From contig CAAGGA010000026.1 of NCBI GenBank assembly GCA_900769275.1, forward strand, positions 1 through 13,574: DNA of 13,574 nt, read 5' to 3'. The notes under the pieces are model-generated. The model saw only the letters and a program-made list of their open reading frames with translations. It searched no databases and was not told the DNA's origin. How positions within the stretch are numbered: position 1 is the stretch's first letter; every line of letters begins with the position of its first letter. A program made the translations under genes and the position numbers. The stretch comes from an uncultured Prevotella sp. (lineage in GTDB: Bacteria > Bacteroidota > Bacteroidia > Bacteroidales > Bacteroidaceae). Shown piece by piece: positions 7,395 to 13,574 of this stretch.

Positions 7395-7898
7395 TCACTT
7401 ACCTATAGTGAAAACCTTTCTGTCTTTTATGTATATGCCAGATTTCTTGCCGTCGCTTCTGATACCCTGCAGGGTGTAGATGGCATCGGAACTGCCGTTG
7501 GGGGCGGTGTCGTCCTTAATGTCGTTGATACCAGAGGCTATCTTGTCAAGATATTCTACATAGTCAGGCAGGAAGTAACCCACGTGAGGAGGCTGGTTGT
7601 ATGCGCTGTTCTGCCATGCTACTCCCATGCGGTAGGTGTGGTCGTGCATGAGGGTGGGCACCCTGTATTTCGTGGAGATGTTGGTGGTGAAGATGTTAAG
7701 AGTGCATCCGTCGGACGAGTCCCATAGGATAATCTCCTCGCGCCAGTCGCCGAGCAGGTCGGCAGTGAGGAACATACCCCTACCGGTGGAAGCGGGCAGA
7801 GCAACGGGAGCACGGTCAAGTTTTTCCATTTGCTCCACTTCTTGTGCGCTTACACTTGTTGAGGTGAATAACAGCAGAGTGTAAAGGAGATGTTTCAT
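7395..7898 (-). CDS. Internally deleted PL11 rhamnogalacturonan lyase (signal peptide plus C-terminal end)
   Basis: The 167-residue frame starts with a signal peptide (1-18, SVSA then QE). A short segment VEQMEKLDRAPVALP with GRGMF (21-43) looks like the start of mature PL11 rhamnogalacturonan lyase (YesW/YesX type). At about residue 44 it switches to DLLGDWREEIILW (47-59) and TLMHDHTYRMGVAWQNSAYN (82-101) with QPPHVGYFLPD, the last part of the PL11 propeller. PL11 enzymes are near 600 residues, so roughly 400 or more residues, including most of the eight-bladed catalytic propeller, are missing without loss of frame. The C-terminal tail (138-167, ending GIYIKDRKVFTIGK) resembles a T9SS sorting signal. 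A -7 box and a strong terminator remain, so a small secreted protein could still be made, but lyase activity is very unlikely. Confidence 0.82.
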   Translation of the reverse strand: MKHLLYTLLLFTSTSVSAQEVEQMEKLDRAPVALPASTGRGMFLTADLLGDWREEIILWDSSDGCTLNIFTTNISTKYRVPTLMHDHTYRMGVAWQNSAYNQPPHVGYFLPDYVEYLDKIASGINDIKDDTAPNGSSDAIYTLQGIRSDGKKSGIYIKDRKVFTIGK

Positions 7899-7929
7899 TT
7901 TTCGTTTAGTAGCTTTTGGTTTGTCATTA

Positions 7930-7937
7930 CAAAGGTA
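7930..7937 (-). promoter_or_regulatory. -7 box upstream of the PL11-derived gene
   Basis: TACCTTTG on the minus strand matches TAnnTTTG and lies 31 bp before the ATG. The -33 region is a poor match. Between this box and the hemerythrin-LuxR stop codon (7938-8064) I see no other feature. Confidence 0.5.
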
Positions 7938-8064
7938 TGATAAATAATGACAGAACGGCTATATAATCAGATATTTAACATTATATTAACTATCAGAGCG
8001 GTCTGACCCCCTTTAACTCCTGCATTTCCTTGATGCCTTGAATCCCTGAAACTTCATCCAGTCG

Positions 8065-9021
8065 TCACTCTTTCGTAAAGCAGCTTTTGTCGATGAGGTT
8101 GTTGGCAATGGCATAGATTGTCAGACCCGCTACTGAATGTATCTGCAGTTTGCGGGCAATATTCCTACGATGGGTGATGACCGTATTGACAGAGATAAAC
8201 AGATGGTCGGCTATCTCCTTGTTGGACATGCCCTGTACCAGACATACTATAATGTCTTTCTCGCGGTCAGAGACAGTCTCGCCTCTTTCCGCTCCCTTAA
8301 TCATGTCGGATATTCTGGTGGATATACTTTCCGCCTTTGTCTTCTTCTCAAGCAGGCGGATGGCAGGAATGAAGATATGGTCTTCCACGCTGGCATGGTT
8401 GCGTAGCCATTCTTCATGGTTGTAGATGTCAAAGAGTATGGATGTCAGTTTGTTGTTTGCCAGATTATCCTGTGGCAGGTACTTGATGATGATGCCTTTG
8501 AGTTCCTGAATTTTGCTCGTCGTGTCGCTGTGATGTCTGGAAAATATATCCACGTTGTATTTCGTCGTCTCTCCCCCATGCAGCAGTGCAGACACGTATG
8601 GGAAAAGGGTCTTCTCTTCATATCTCATGTGCCTCTGGATGTCTTGAGCATAGTCATCATAGAGATGCAGGATGAGAGGGGTAAGACTATCATCCTGACA
8701 GAGCGTCGCTTTCAGTTTCTCACGTATGGAGGGTAATTGAAAGTCGAGAAAGAATCTGTGTGAGGCACGCAGATAGCCGAGTATCGTCTCTAAGGAAATG
8801 TGCTCGTCCGTCTCCTTCGGGGCGTAACCGTTGATGACGAAGTTGACGACTGCAAGAAAAGTATAACAGTCAACGTTCTGTCCGCTGCATACCTCTTCCA
8901 CGGTCTTGTCGCCAAATCCCAGTCGTATGCCGAAAGCTCCAAGTCCTTGCAGCATACTGTAATTGTCGCTGATGAGGTCTATCATCTTGTCATCAGCCTC
9001 ATATAGTTTTATCCGTTTCAT
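8065..9021 (-). CDS. Hemerythrin-like di-iron sensor fused to a LuxR-type DNA-binding domain
   Basis: The 318-residue protein has three parts. Residues 10-65 resemble the ScdA/RIC N-terminal domain, but the usual Cys-Cys pair is replaced (GIRLGFGDKTVEEVC). Residues 80-225 form a hemerythrin-like four-helix domain with likely iron ligands H88, H131 with E135 (HMRYEEKT), H163 or H164 (SRHHSD), and H209 with E213 (HASVEDH). Residues 249-311 form a LuxR/GerE helix-turn-helix (SDREKDIIVCLVQGMSNKEI, then VNTVITHRRN). This suggests a cytosolic regulator that senses oxygen, nitric oxide or oxidative stress through a di-iron site and binds DNA directly; the ligand is inference. The frame extends to a TTG at 9051, but that lies inside the -7 box, so the ATG at 9021 is chosen. 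Confidence 0.88.
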   Translation of the reverse strand: MKRIKLYEADDKMIDLISDNYSMLQGLGAFGIRLGFGDKTVEEVCSGQNVDCYTFLAVVNFVINGYAPKETDEHISLETILGYLRASHRFFLDFQLPSIREKLKATLCQDDSLTPLILHLYDDYAQDIQRHMRYEEKTLFPYVSALLHGGETTKYNVDIFSRHHSDTTSKIQELKGIIIKYLPQDNLANNKLTSILFDIYNHEEWLRNHASVEDHIFIPAIRLLEKKTKAESISTRISDMIKGAERGETVSDREKDIIVCLVQGMSNKEIADHLFISVNTVITHRRNIARKLQIHSVAGLTIYAIANNLIDKSCFTKE

Positions 9022-9048
9022 GTTCTCTTGGTTTTGTTGTCGGATGTG

Positions 9049-9079
9049 CAAAGGTAATACATATTCTGCAATGGTGAAA
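9049..9079 (-). promoter_or_regulatory. Promoter of the hemerythrin-LuxR gene
   Basis: TACCTTTG (9049-9056, minus strand) is a good -7 box. TTTC at 9076-9079 sits at the usual -33 distance. The leader would be about 20-25 nt. A palindrome at 9078-9097 abuts the -33 position. Confidence 0.6.
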
Positions 9080-9097
9080 TACCTAATATCAGGTATT
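9078..9097. promoter_or_regulatory. Palindromic operator candidate upstream of the hemerythrin-LuxR gene
   Basis: AATACCT (9078-9084) and AGGTATT (9091-9097) form a perfect 7-bp inverted repeat around AATATC. The position next to the -33 element fits an activator or autoregulatory site of a dimeric LuxR-type protein. No second copy was noticed in the window. Confidence 0.45.
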
Positions 9098-9130
9098 CTT
9101 GGTCATGAATGTGGTGTCCGGATACTTAGT

Positions 9131-9302
9131 TTATAGGGTTTTTACGGTTTTACGGTTTTACGGATGTTTGTGAGGGCTATCGGTATATTTCGCATAACCG
9201 TATAACCGCATAACCGTATAACCGTATAACCGCATAACCGCATAACCGCATAACCGTATAACCGCATAACCGTATAACCTTATAACCTTAAAACCGTATA
9301 AT
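9131..9302. repeat. Asymmetric intergenic hairpin with an expanded octamer arm
   Basis: The left arm (9131-9163) holds about three ACGGTTTT units. The core (9164-9189) is the same 26-nt sequence as at 4911, with TTTGTGAGGGCTATCGGTA. The right arm holds 13 consecutive octamers of the YATAACCG type (9193-9296). The arms differ by one base per unit, so each arm has evidently expanded or been homogenised on its own. The right arm overlaps the 3' end of the helicase gene. Confidence 0.9.
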
Positions 9303-12300
9303 AACCAGACATCTTTTCATGGATATAGTCAATCAGTCGTGAGAAGAGTGCGTTCTGACGCAATAATGTCGGATTTCCGAACATAATCAGATGGCGACGT
9401 GCCCTGGTCATGGCGACGTTGAGTTTGCGGTCGATGACCATGCCGTTCTCCTCAAAGGTGTTGTCCGTGAGGAAATTGAGCTGATATGGTCGCTGGATAG
9501 TGAAACCATATAGGATGTAGTCACGCTGACTGCCCTGGTATCTCTCTACGGTGTCGATGGTGATACCATGGAGAATGCTGATGCCTTTGCGGTCAATGGC
9601 ATTGCGGATGGTGGCTATTTGGTTGCGGTAAGGTACAATGATGCCGATGGTCTTGTTGACATCAAACGACACCTTATTTATATTATATATCTCATATACG
9701 GCTTCGGCTATCTTCTCTGCCTCGACGGCATTTGTCTTGTCTGATGCTGAGAGGTGCGGGGCAGGGCAGGGAATGAAAGCTATGCGAGTGTAGCGGATGG
9801 TATCCTGCAGCGTCATAGGGGCTTTGCCACGGCGCTTGGGAAGAGTCTCCTTTTGATGAGGGAGGGGAACAATGTCCAGTCTTCCTCCATAAAAGCTGAT
9901 GTTTGGAAATTCGGCAATGTCGCGGTGCATACGTCCCTGACGGGTAAGCATATAGACATAGCGGGGGTCGTAGTCTCCGTCAGCCGTGCGGAAACGATGC
10001 AGCAACCGCTCGAAGAGCGAGAGACGACAGTCGGTCAGTCCGATGCTGCGCAGACATTCTTCTGTCACGGCTGATTCCTCTTGTGTCTGTTGCACTACGG
10101 CAGGCAACTGCTTGTGGTCACCTATCAGCACAAAGCGTTCAATGGCATTTCCGTTTTCATGGCGTGCACACAGTAATGCCATGAGATGAGGCTCCAGTAT
10201 CTGTGACGCTTCATCGACAATGGCAAGGTCAAAGTGCTTCAGACGGAACAGGGAGACGTTGGAGGAAAGCGTGGAGGTCGTGGCGCAGAAAACCCGTGTG
10301 CGCTGTAACAGTCTGGTCAGTTCCCCGGCGTTTCGGCAATCTTTCACTTTCTCCGAGAGCAGATGGCTGCGGTATTCCTCTCCGCAGCTCAGTTCGTTGC
10401 CGATACGCAGGAAGTCAATGCCCTCTTCCTTTAGTTTTGAGCATACTTCATCTACGGCGCGATTGGTGTAGGAGGTGATGAGGATATTGCTGTCATCTTC
10501 AAGCAACTCTTCCTGTAACTGGTAGAGCATTCCGTAGGATGTCTTTCCTGTTCCCGGAGGCCCGATAATGAGAAACAGTTCCCTTGCCTGCTTGGCTCTG
10601 CTGACAAGGTCGGTGAAACGTCCGTAGTGTGTCCCTTTTACCGTTCGCATCTCGTCAGTTACAGGCAGCCGCTGGCTCAGGATGAGGTCTTTCCGTGACT
10701 TGGAGGCACTGAGAAAGGCGTGCATGGCAGAGAACAATGCAGAGGAAGCGGAGTCGAGGAGGTCGTGCTCAATCGCCCATTCCCGGTCTTTCCCTACGTC
10801 AAAGACTTTCTTGTCTGTCTGTCTGTTGCGCAGTTTTACGGTGAGTCCTTCTGCATTGATTTCCATTATCGTGCATCTGTTCACCATTCTGGCGCAGGCA
10901 TCCGGCTCTTCCCCTTTCTTATAGCAATACAGGATGACGGCATCACCTTGACGGAAATTGGAGGTGTCGGCAGATTGGATGTCGTCAAAACGCAGGGAAA
11001 GGCTCTCGATTGCCGTGTCATTATATCCGAATCCGCTTATGGTCAGTGCGTCATATATGTTTCCTGCCTGTTTCTTCTCTTCGAGTGAGTCGTGCCATAC
11101 GGAAGCGAAGCCAGAGTTTTCCTTTCTCTTGCTGCCAACTCTTGCCAGCACCTGCTCCATCTGCAGGAAGCGCATGAAACGGAAGAAATATGTCTTCTCA
11201 AGGACGGAGGCCAGACGTATCGGAGAGAGGACTTCGTCCAGTTGCGGCCGGATGTGGTTTTCCCAAAGTTTTCCGCTTATTCCTTTCTGGTTGAGGACTT
11301 TGGGGGTGATGCTGTCTATACGTGTGAATCCACCCTCGGAATAGTCTTTCTCGCACCATGTCAGAAGGTTGCGCAGGCGTATGGCACGCAGGAAGAGGTC
11401 TGGTGACTGAGCCATGGCGACGAGTCCTTTCCGGTATCTTGAGTATAGGAGCATGATATGCTGAGGGATATGGGCATCCTTTCCGAACTCATATACGAAG
11501 AGAGCCCGGTAAAGGAGAAGCTGTACCCAGTGTTTCTCCTGTATTTTCGGTATGTCGGGGTTATAGTCGGGACTGCTGAAAGGGACGAAGCCGCCCTTGC
11601 CCGACTTCTGTTCGATGATGATACTCTTTTGCGCATCCTCATATAGAAAGTCCAGACGTCCTTGTATTCCGAGTACCTCGCTGAAAAAAGAAGGCTCCAG
11701 TATCACGGCATTCCTGTCATAATCGCCTATAGCCTGTGGCAAATCGTTGCCTATGAGCGTTTCGATTGTCGCTTTCTGCTTCATGGCATCCGCATACAAC
11801 TGGTCAATTTTCTCTCTTTCTCTGAAAGCAGGGTCCGCTACCATGTTGAGGGCATTGTCATGGAAGTACTCGTTCATGCCGTCGGCAAAACTTACTTTCC
11901 TGCCGTGTACTGTATCGTCGAGATACATTCCCGCAATGTTGCCGAGGTGTATCGCCATGTTGCTTGCCTGTGGTTTCAGTCTGTTGACAAGATGTACGTA
12001 TGGCGACTCTGCGTAGGACTCGAAACAGGAGGCTATGGCAGAGATGTTTATCAGGTAGTCAGGTTCAAAGATGATAAGTTCGGGGAAATACACATCTCCC
12101 TGTTTTCTCACTCTGACGAGGTTCAGCTGGCAGTATCTCTGCATGATATCTCTAAGATATGTCCAGTCGCCCGTGCCGTTACGGGTGAGAAATCTGTTGT
12201 CCTTGTCGTAACATATCCTTATCTCTTGTCTGTCATCCTCTTGTGTTGCCATGATGAAACTGTCATCCCATGAAGATACAATGACCCTCATGACATCCAT

Positions 12301-12744
12301 GCCATACTTTCCCCAGCTTGTATTACGGTCGGTGGCGGGGAATGCTTCCGTGAGGGAGCGAGGTATCTCCTGCGCACCGGATGTGTGTTTGATGAGCAGG
12401 CATGTGGCTTTAAGGTCGTGAGGGAAAGAGGAAATGAGGTCTCCGTCGGTGAGTCTCAGGCCGTGTTTGCGTGAGGGAAACAGGACTTTCCTCGTGTCGT
12501 GTATCGTGCGTGCAATGTCAGCAGGTATCTTATACTCTTTCAGTATGTAGTCAGTCTTGGCAAAAAGACCGGAGAAAGTGATGTGGCAGTCTGCCAGACA
12601 TTGTTCTATAGCGTGACAGAACACTTCTTTCAGCAACCTGTATCTGTGTCTGACGGGCATCTCCGGCGATGTGGCTTCGATGAGATGGCGGAAGAATTCC
12701 TCCGCAGTTTCCATTCTGTATGTCGTAGTCCGTATTGTGTCCAT
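9280..12744 (-). CDS. Dna2-like nuclease-helicase (PD-(D/E)XK nuclease plus SF1 helicase)
   Basis: This 1154-residue protein joins a Cas4/RecB-type nuclease to a DNA2/NAM7 superfamily 1 helicase. Nuclease motifs are H266 (AIHLGNIAG), D365 (QGRLDFLYED), E378-x-K380 (IIIEQKSGKGG) and QLLLYR (408-413). Helicase motifs are Walker A GPPGTGKT (728-735), Walker B VDEASQ (843-848), motif III GDHKQLP (875-881), RQGRMH (935-940), VERYQGSQRD (1066-1075) and NVAMTRARR (1109-1117). The four-cysteine iron-sulfur cluster of eukaryotic Dna2 is not evident. The first 200 residues are unassigned. It probably acts on DNA ends or flaps in repair or replication; defence is possible but no defence genes flank it. 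Only a weak -7-like box (AACGTTTG at 12779-12786) precedes the ATG. The last seven or so residues are encoded by a repeat arm. Confidence 0.9.
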   Translation of the reverse strand: MDTIRTTTYRMETAEEFFRHLIEATSPEMPVRHRYRLLKEVFCHAIEQCLADCHITFSGLFAKTDYILKEYKIPADIARTIHDTRKVLFPSRKHGLRLTDGDLISSFPHDLKATCLLIKHTSGAQEIPRSLTEAFPATDRNTSWGKYGMDVMRVIVSSWDDSFIMATQEDDRQEIRICYDKDNRFLTRNGTGDWTYLRDIMQRYCQLNLVRVRKQGDVYFPELIIFEPDYLINISAIASCFESYAESPYVHLVNRLKPQASNMAIHLGNIAGMYLDDTVHGRKVSFADGMNEYFHDNALNMVADPAFREREKIDQLYADAMKQKATIETLIGNDLPQAIGDYDRNAVILEPSFFSEVLGIQGRLDFLYEDAQKSIIIEQKSGKGGFVPFSSPDYNPDIPKIQEKHWVQLLLYRALFVYEFGKDAHIPQHIMLLYSRYRKGLVAMAQSPDLFLRAIRLRNLLTWCEKDYSEGGFTRIDSITPKVLNQKGISGKLWENHIRPQLDEVLSPIRLASVLEKTYFFRFMRFLQMEQVLARVGSKRKENSGFASVWHDSLEEKKQAGNIYDALTISGFGYNDTAIESLSLRFDDIQSADTSNFRQGDAVILYCYKKGEEPDACARMVNRCTIMEINAEGLTVKLRNRQTDKKVFDVGKDREWAIEHDLLDSASSALFSAMHAFLSASKSRKDLILSQRLPVTDEMRTVKGTHYGRFTDLVSRAKQARELFLIIGPPGTGKTSYGMLYQLQEELLEDDSNILITSYTNRAVDEVCSKLKEEGIDFLRIGNELSCGEEYRSHLLSEKVKDCRNAGELTRLLQRTRVFCATTSTLSSNVSLFRLKHFDLAIVDEASQILEPHLMALLCARHENGNAIERFVLIGDHKQLPAVVQQTQEESAVTEECLRSIGLTDCRLSLFERLLHRFRTADGDYDPRYVYMLTRQGRMHRDIAEFPNISFYGGRLDIVPLPHQKETLPKRRGKAPMTLQDTIRYTRIAFIPCPAPHLSASDKTNAVEAEKIAEAVYEIYNINKVSFDVNKTIGIIVPYRNQIATIRNAIDRKGISILHGITIDTVERYQGSQRDYILYGFTIQRPYQLNFLTDNTFEENGMVIDRKLNVAMTRARRHLIMFGNPTLLRQNALFSRLIDYIHEKMSGYYTVLRL

Positions 12745-12821
12745 TGCGTCTTGTTCGGAGAACGTTGATGATATTATGCAAACGTTTGCTTTGAATTTGA
12801 GGTTAAAAATGTGTTAAAGTA

Positions 12822-12852
12822 TTGATAATGTGCGACAATATTTATAATTTTG
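12822..12852 (+). promoter_or_regulatory. Promoter of a candidate small RNA
   Basis: TTG (12822-12824) and TAATTTTG (12845-12852) form a Bacteroidetes-type promoter with 23-nt start-to-start spacing, the same as in the promoters at 3808-3838 and 13094-13124. No gene of normal size follows; an intrinsic terminator lies about 100 nt downstream. Confidence 0.6.
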
Positions 12853-12858
12853 CACTTG

Positions 12859-12987
12859 GAAAATGACTCGTTCATGGGTCTGTTTCCTTTTAACGTATAG
12901 CATGATAATATATAGTTAGGTTAGTTATAGTTAGTAGTAGATTATTTGGGCCTTCGGAGTCGTGGTGATTCTGAAGGTCATTTTTTT
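12859..12987 (+). ncRNA. Candidate small RNA or attenuated leader, about 130 nt
   Basis: The stretch is bounded by a good promoter and a good intrinsic terminator, with no ordinary gene inside. It contains a mini-frame of 18 codons starting at the ATG at 12863 (MTRSWVCFLLTYSMIIYS), ended by a TAG at 12917 and followed by AT-rich TTAG-containing sequence. It could be a free small RNA, or a leader with a short peptide that controls read-through to the Dabb gene 180 bp downstream, although that gene has its own promoter. I do not recognise it as a known RNA family. The rest of the divergent region (12745-12821 and 12988-13093) shows nothing else clear. Confidence 0.5.
12949..12987 (+). terminator. 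Intrinsic terminator of the candidate small RNA
   Basis: GGCCTTCGGAGTC (12949-12961) pairs along its whole length with GATTCTGAAGGTC (12967-12979), counting three G-U pairs. The loop is GTGGT and seven T residues follow at 12981-12987. The U tract is only on the plus strand, which sets the direction. Confidence 0.85.
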
Positions 12988-13093
12988 GTGTACGATTATC
13001 GTTTGCCTATTGCAAAATTAAGGAAAAAAATCCATGCAGCCTACAAAATCTTGGGTATTTGTTTCCTTTTCGTGACGTTTTTCCCGTTTTTCC

Positions 13094-13124
13094 TTGCAGT
13101 ATCGGAGATAAAGGATTACTTTTG
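13094..13124 (+). promoter_or_regulatory. Promoter of the Dabb-family gene
   Basis: TTG (13094-13096) and TACTTTTG (13117-13124) are 23 nt apart, start to start. The leader would be about 35-40 nt, without an evident Shine-Dalgarno sequence. Confidence 0.65.
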
Positions 13125-13168
13125 CATCGTAAAATGTATGTCAGATTTCAATCAACAAACAAGAACTA

Positions 13169-13474
13169 ATGGTAAAGCATATTATTCTATGGAAACTCTC
13201 CGACGGACTGAGTGCGGAGGAGAAAGAGACTGTAAAGGAAGGAATCAGGGATGGGCTTGAGTCTTTGGTCGGTAAGGTTCCCGGATTATTGGAGTGTAAG
13301 GTGAACATCAGTGGTCGGCTTGATTCCAGTAACTGCGACGTGATGCTCGACAGCACATTGGAGAGTCCGGAGGCTTTGAAAGGCTATGCCGTACATCCTG
13401 CCCATGTGGCAGTGGCTGATGCGAAAGTTCGCCCATATACCGTACAGCGCACCTGTCTGGACTTTGAGGTGTAA
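13169..13474 (+). CDS. Dabb-family (stress-responsive alpha/beta barrel) protein
   Basis: The 101-residue protein is a single Dabb domain, a ferredoxin-like dimeric alpha/beta barrel. Family marks are the first strand VKHIILWKL (2-10), the helix rich in acidic and lysine residues (16-34), the middle strand DVMLDSTLESPEALKGYAVH (57-76), and a histidine-rich turn HPAHVAVADAKVRP (76-89). Length is normal for the family. Members are mostly uncharacterised; some are small enzymes or stress proteins, so no reaction is claimed here. The ATG at 13169 is 45 bp after its own -7 box. The next feature downstream is a hairpin repeat that starts about 30 bp after the stop. Confidence 0.9.
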   Translation: MVKHIILWKLSDGLSAEEKETVKEGIRDGLESLVGKVPGLLECKVNISGRLDSSNCDVMLDSTLESPEALKGYAVHPAHVAVADAKVRPYTVQRTCLDFEV

Positions 13475-13503
13475 AGACTCTTGTTTCTGCACGACAAAGT
13501 ATC

Positions 13504-13574
13504 TGGTTGTAGGTTTTTGGTTGTGGGGTTTTGGTTAGTAATGCGTTGCCAATGGAGGTTTCTCAAGAGGAAAA
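13504..13574. repeat. Left arm and core of an intergenic hairpin (edge copy)
   Basis: The tract 13504-13538 is a G/T-rich arm of irregular GGTTGT and GGTTTTGG units. It leads into a core with GCCAATGGAGGT (13548-13559). The decamer CAATGGAGGT is shared with the core of the hairpin at 1473-1565. The AACC arm expected after it is cut off by the window edge. Confidence 0.65.

Noticed and set aside
9022..9051. Upstream TTG start for the hemerythrin-LuxR gene
   Set aside because: The TTG is part of the -7 box itself, so it cannot be in the message.
9193..9296. CRISPR array reading of the octamer array
   Set aside because: Units are only 8 bp with no spacers, and no cas genes are present. It is a tandem arm of a hairpin.
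11662..12273. Plus-strand 203-codon frame opposite the helicase gene
   Set aside because: It overlaps the nuclease part of the helicase, whose motifs are unambiguous; the translation looks random.
12901..13020. Minus-strand 16-codon leader peptide (from an ATG near 12980) with a TAATTTTG box at 13013-13020
   Set aside because: The hairpin has its U tract only on the plus strand, the -33 spacing is off, and the nearest minus-strand gene is more than 200 bp away.
12946..13260. Plus-strand 104-codon frame before and into the Dabb gene
   Set aside because: It runs through a terminator and a promoter and overlaps the clear Dabb frame in another frame.

Overview
The window looks like chromosomal DNA from a Bacteroidales bacterium, most likely Prevotella/Segatella-like. 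The reasons are the many start regions without a Shine-Dalgarno sequence, several TAnnTTTG-type -7 promoter boxes, an outer-membrane beta-barrel receptor with a TonB-style plug, a PL11 pectin lyase relative with a T9SS-like tail, and the adjacent Nif3-like and zinc-ribbon genes. The species call is inference. No rRNA, tRNA, CRISPR array, transposase or phage gene was seen.

Layout. At 58-1473 an aldo/keto reductase is followed 3 bp later by a small stand-alone HsdR-N-type PD-(D/E)XK protein. A convergent outer-membrane receptor gene follows (1574-3754, minus strand). It is divergent from a membrane-anchored LytTR regulator (3954-4868). Next are Nif3-like (5094-5879) and coiled-coil/zinc-ribbon (6018-6842) genes on the plus strand. 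A gene-poor stretch (6843-7394) holds a palindromic 22-bp repeat cluster, a possible C-terminal gene remnant and a very strong minus-strand terminator. The minus-strand block 12744-7395 carries a Dna2-like nuclease-helicase (1154 aa), a hemerythrin-LuxR regulator and an internally deleted PL11 rhamnogalacturonan lyase. The divergent region 12745-13168 contains a well-formed promoter/terminator pair that could make a ~130-nt small RNA. The window ends with a Dabb-family gene (13169-13474).

The most striking structure is a family of long intergenic hairpins (edge copy 1-57; 1473-1565; 4872-4983; 5883-6002; 9131-9302; edge copy 13504-13574). Each has arms made of degenerate 7-8-bp tandem units, always a GGTT-type arm first and an AACC-type arm second, around a short asymmetric core. 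Three copies share a 26-nt core with 19 positions identical in all three, and one of the three is inverted relative to the other two. Every complete copy starts within a few bases of a stop codon, or overlaps one, and none lies in a divergent promoter region. This may be a repetitive or 3'-end element that I do not recognise as a named family.

The genes do not form one obvious pathway. Likely functional links are AKR plus HsdR-N (possible co-transcription), receptor plus LytTR (divergent pair), and Nif3 plus zinc ribbon (tandem pair separated by a hairpin).
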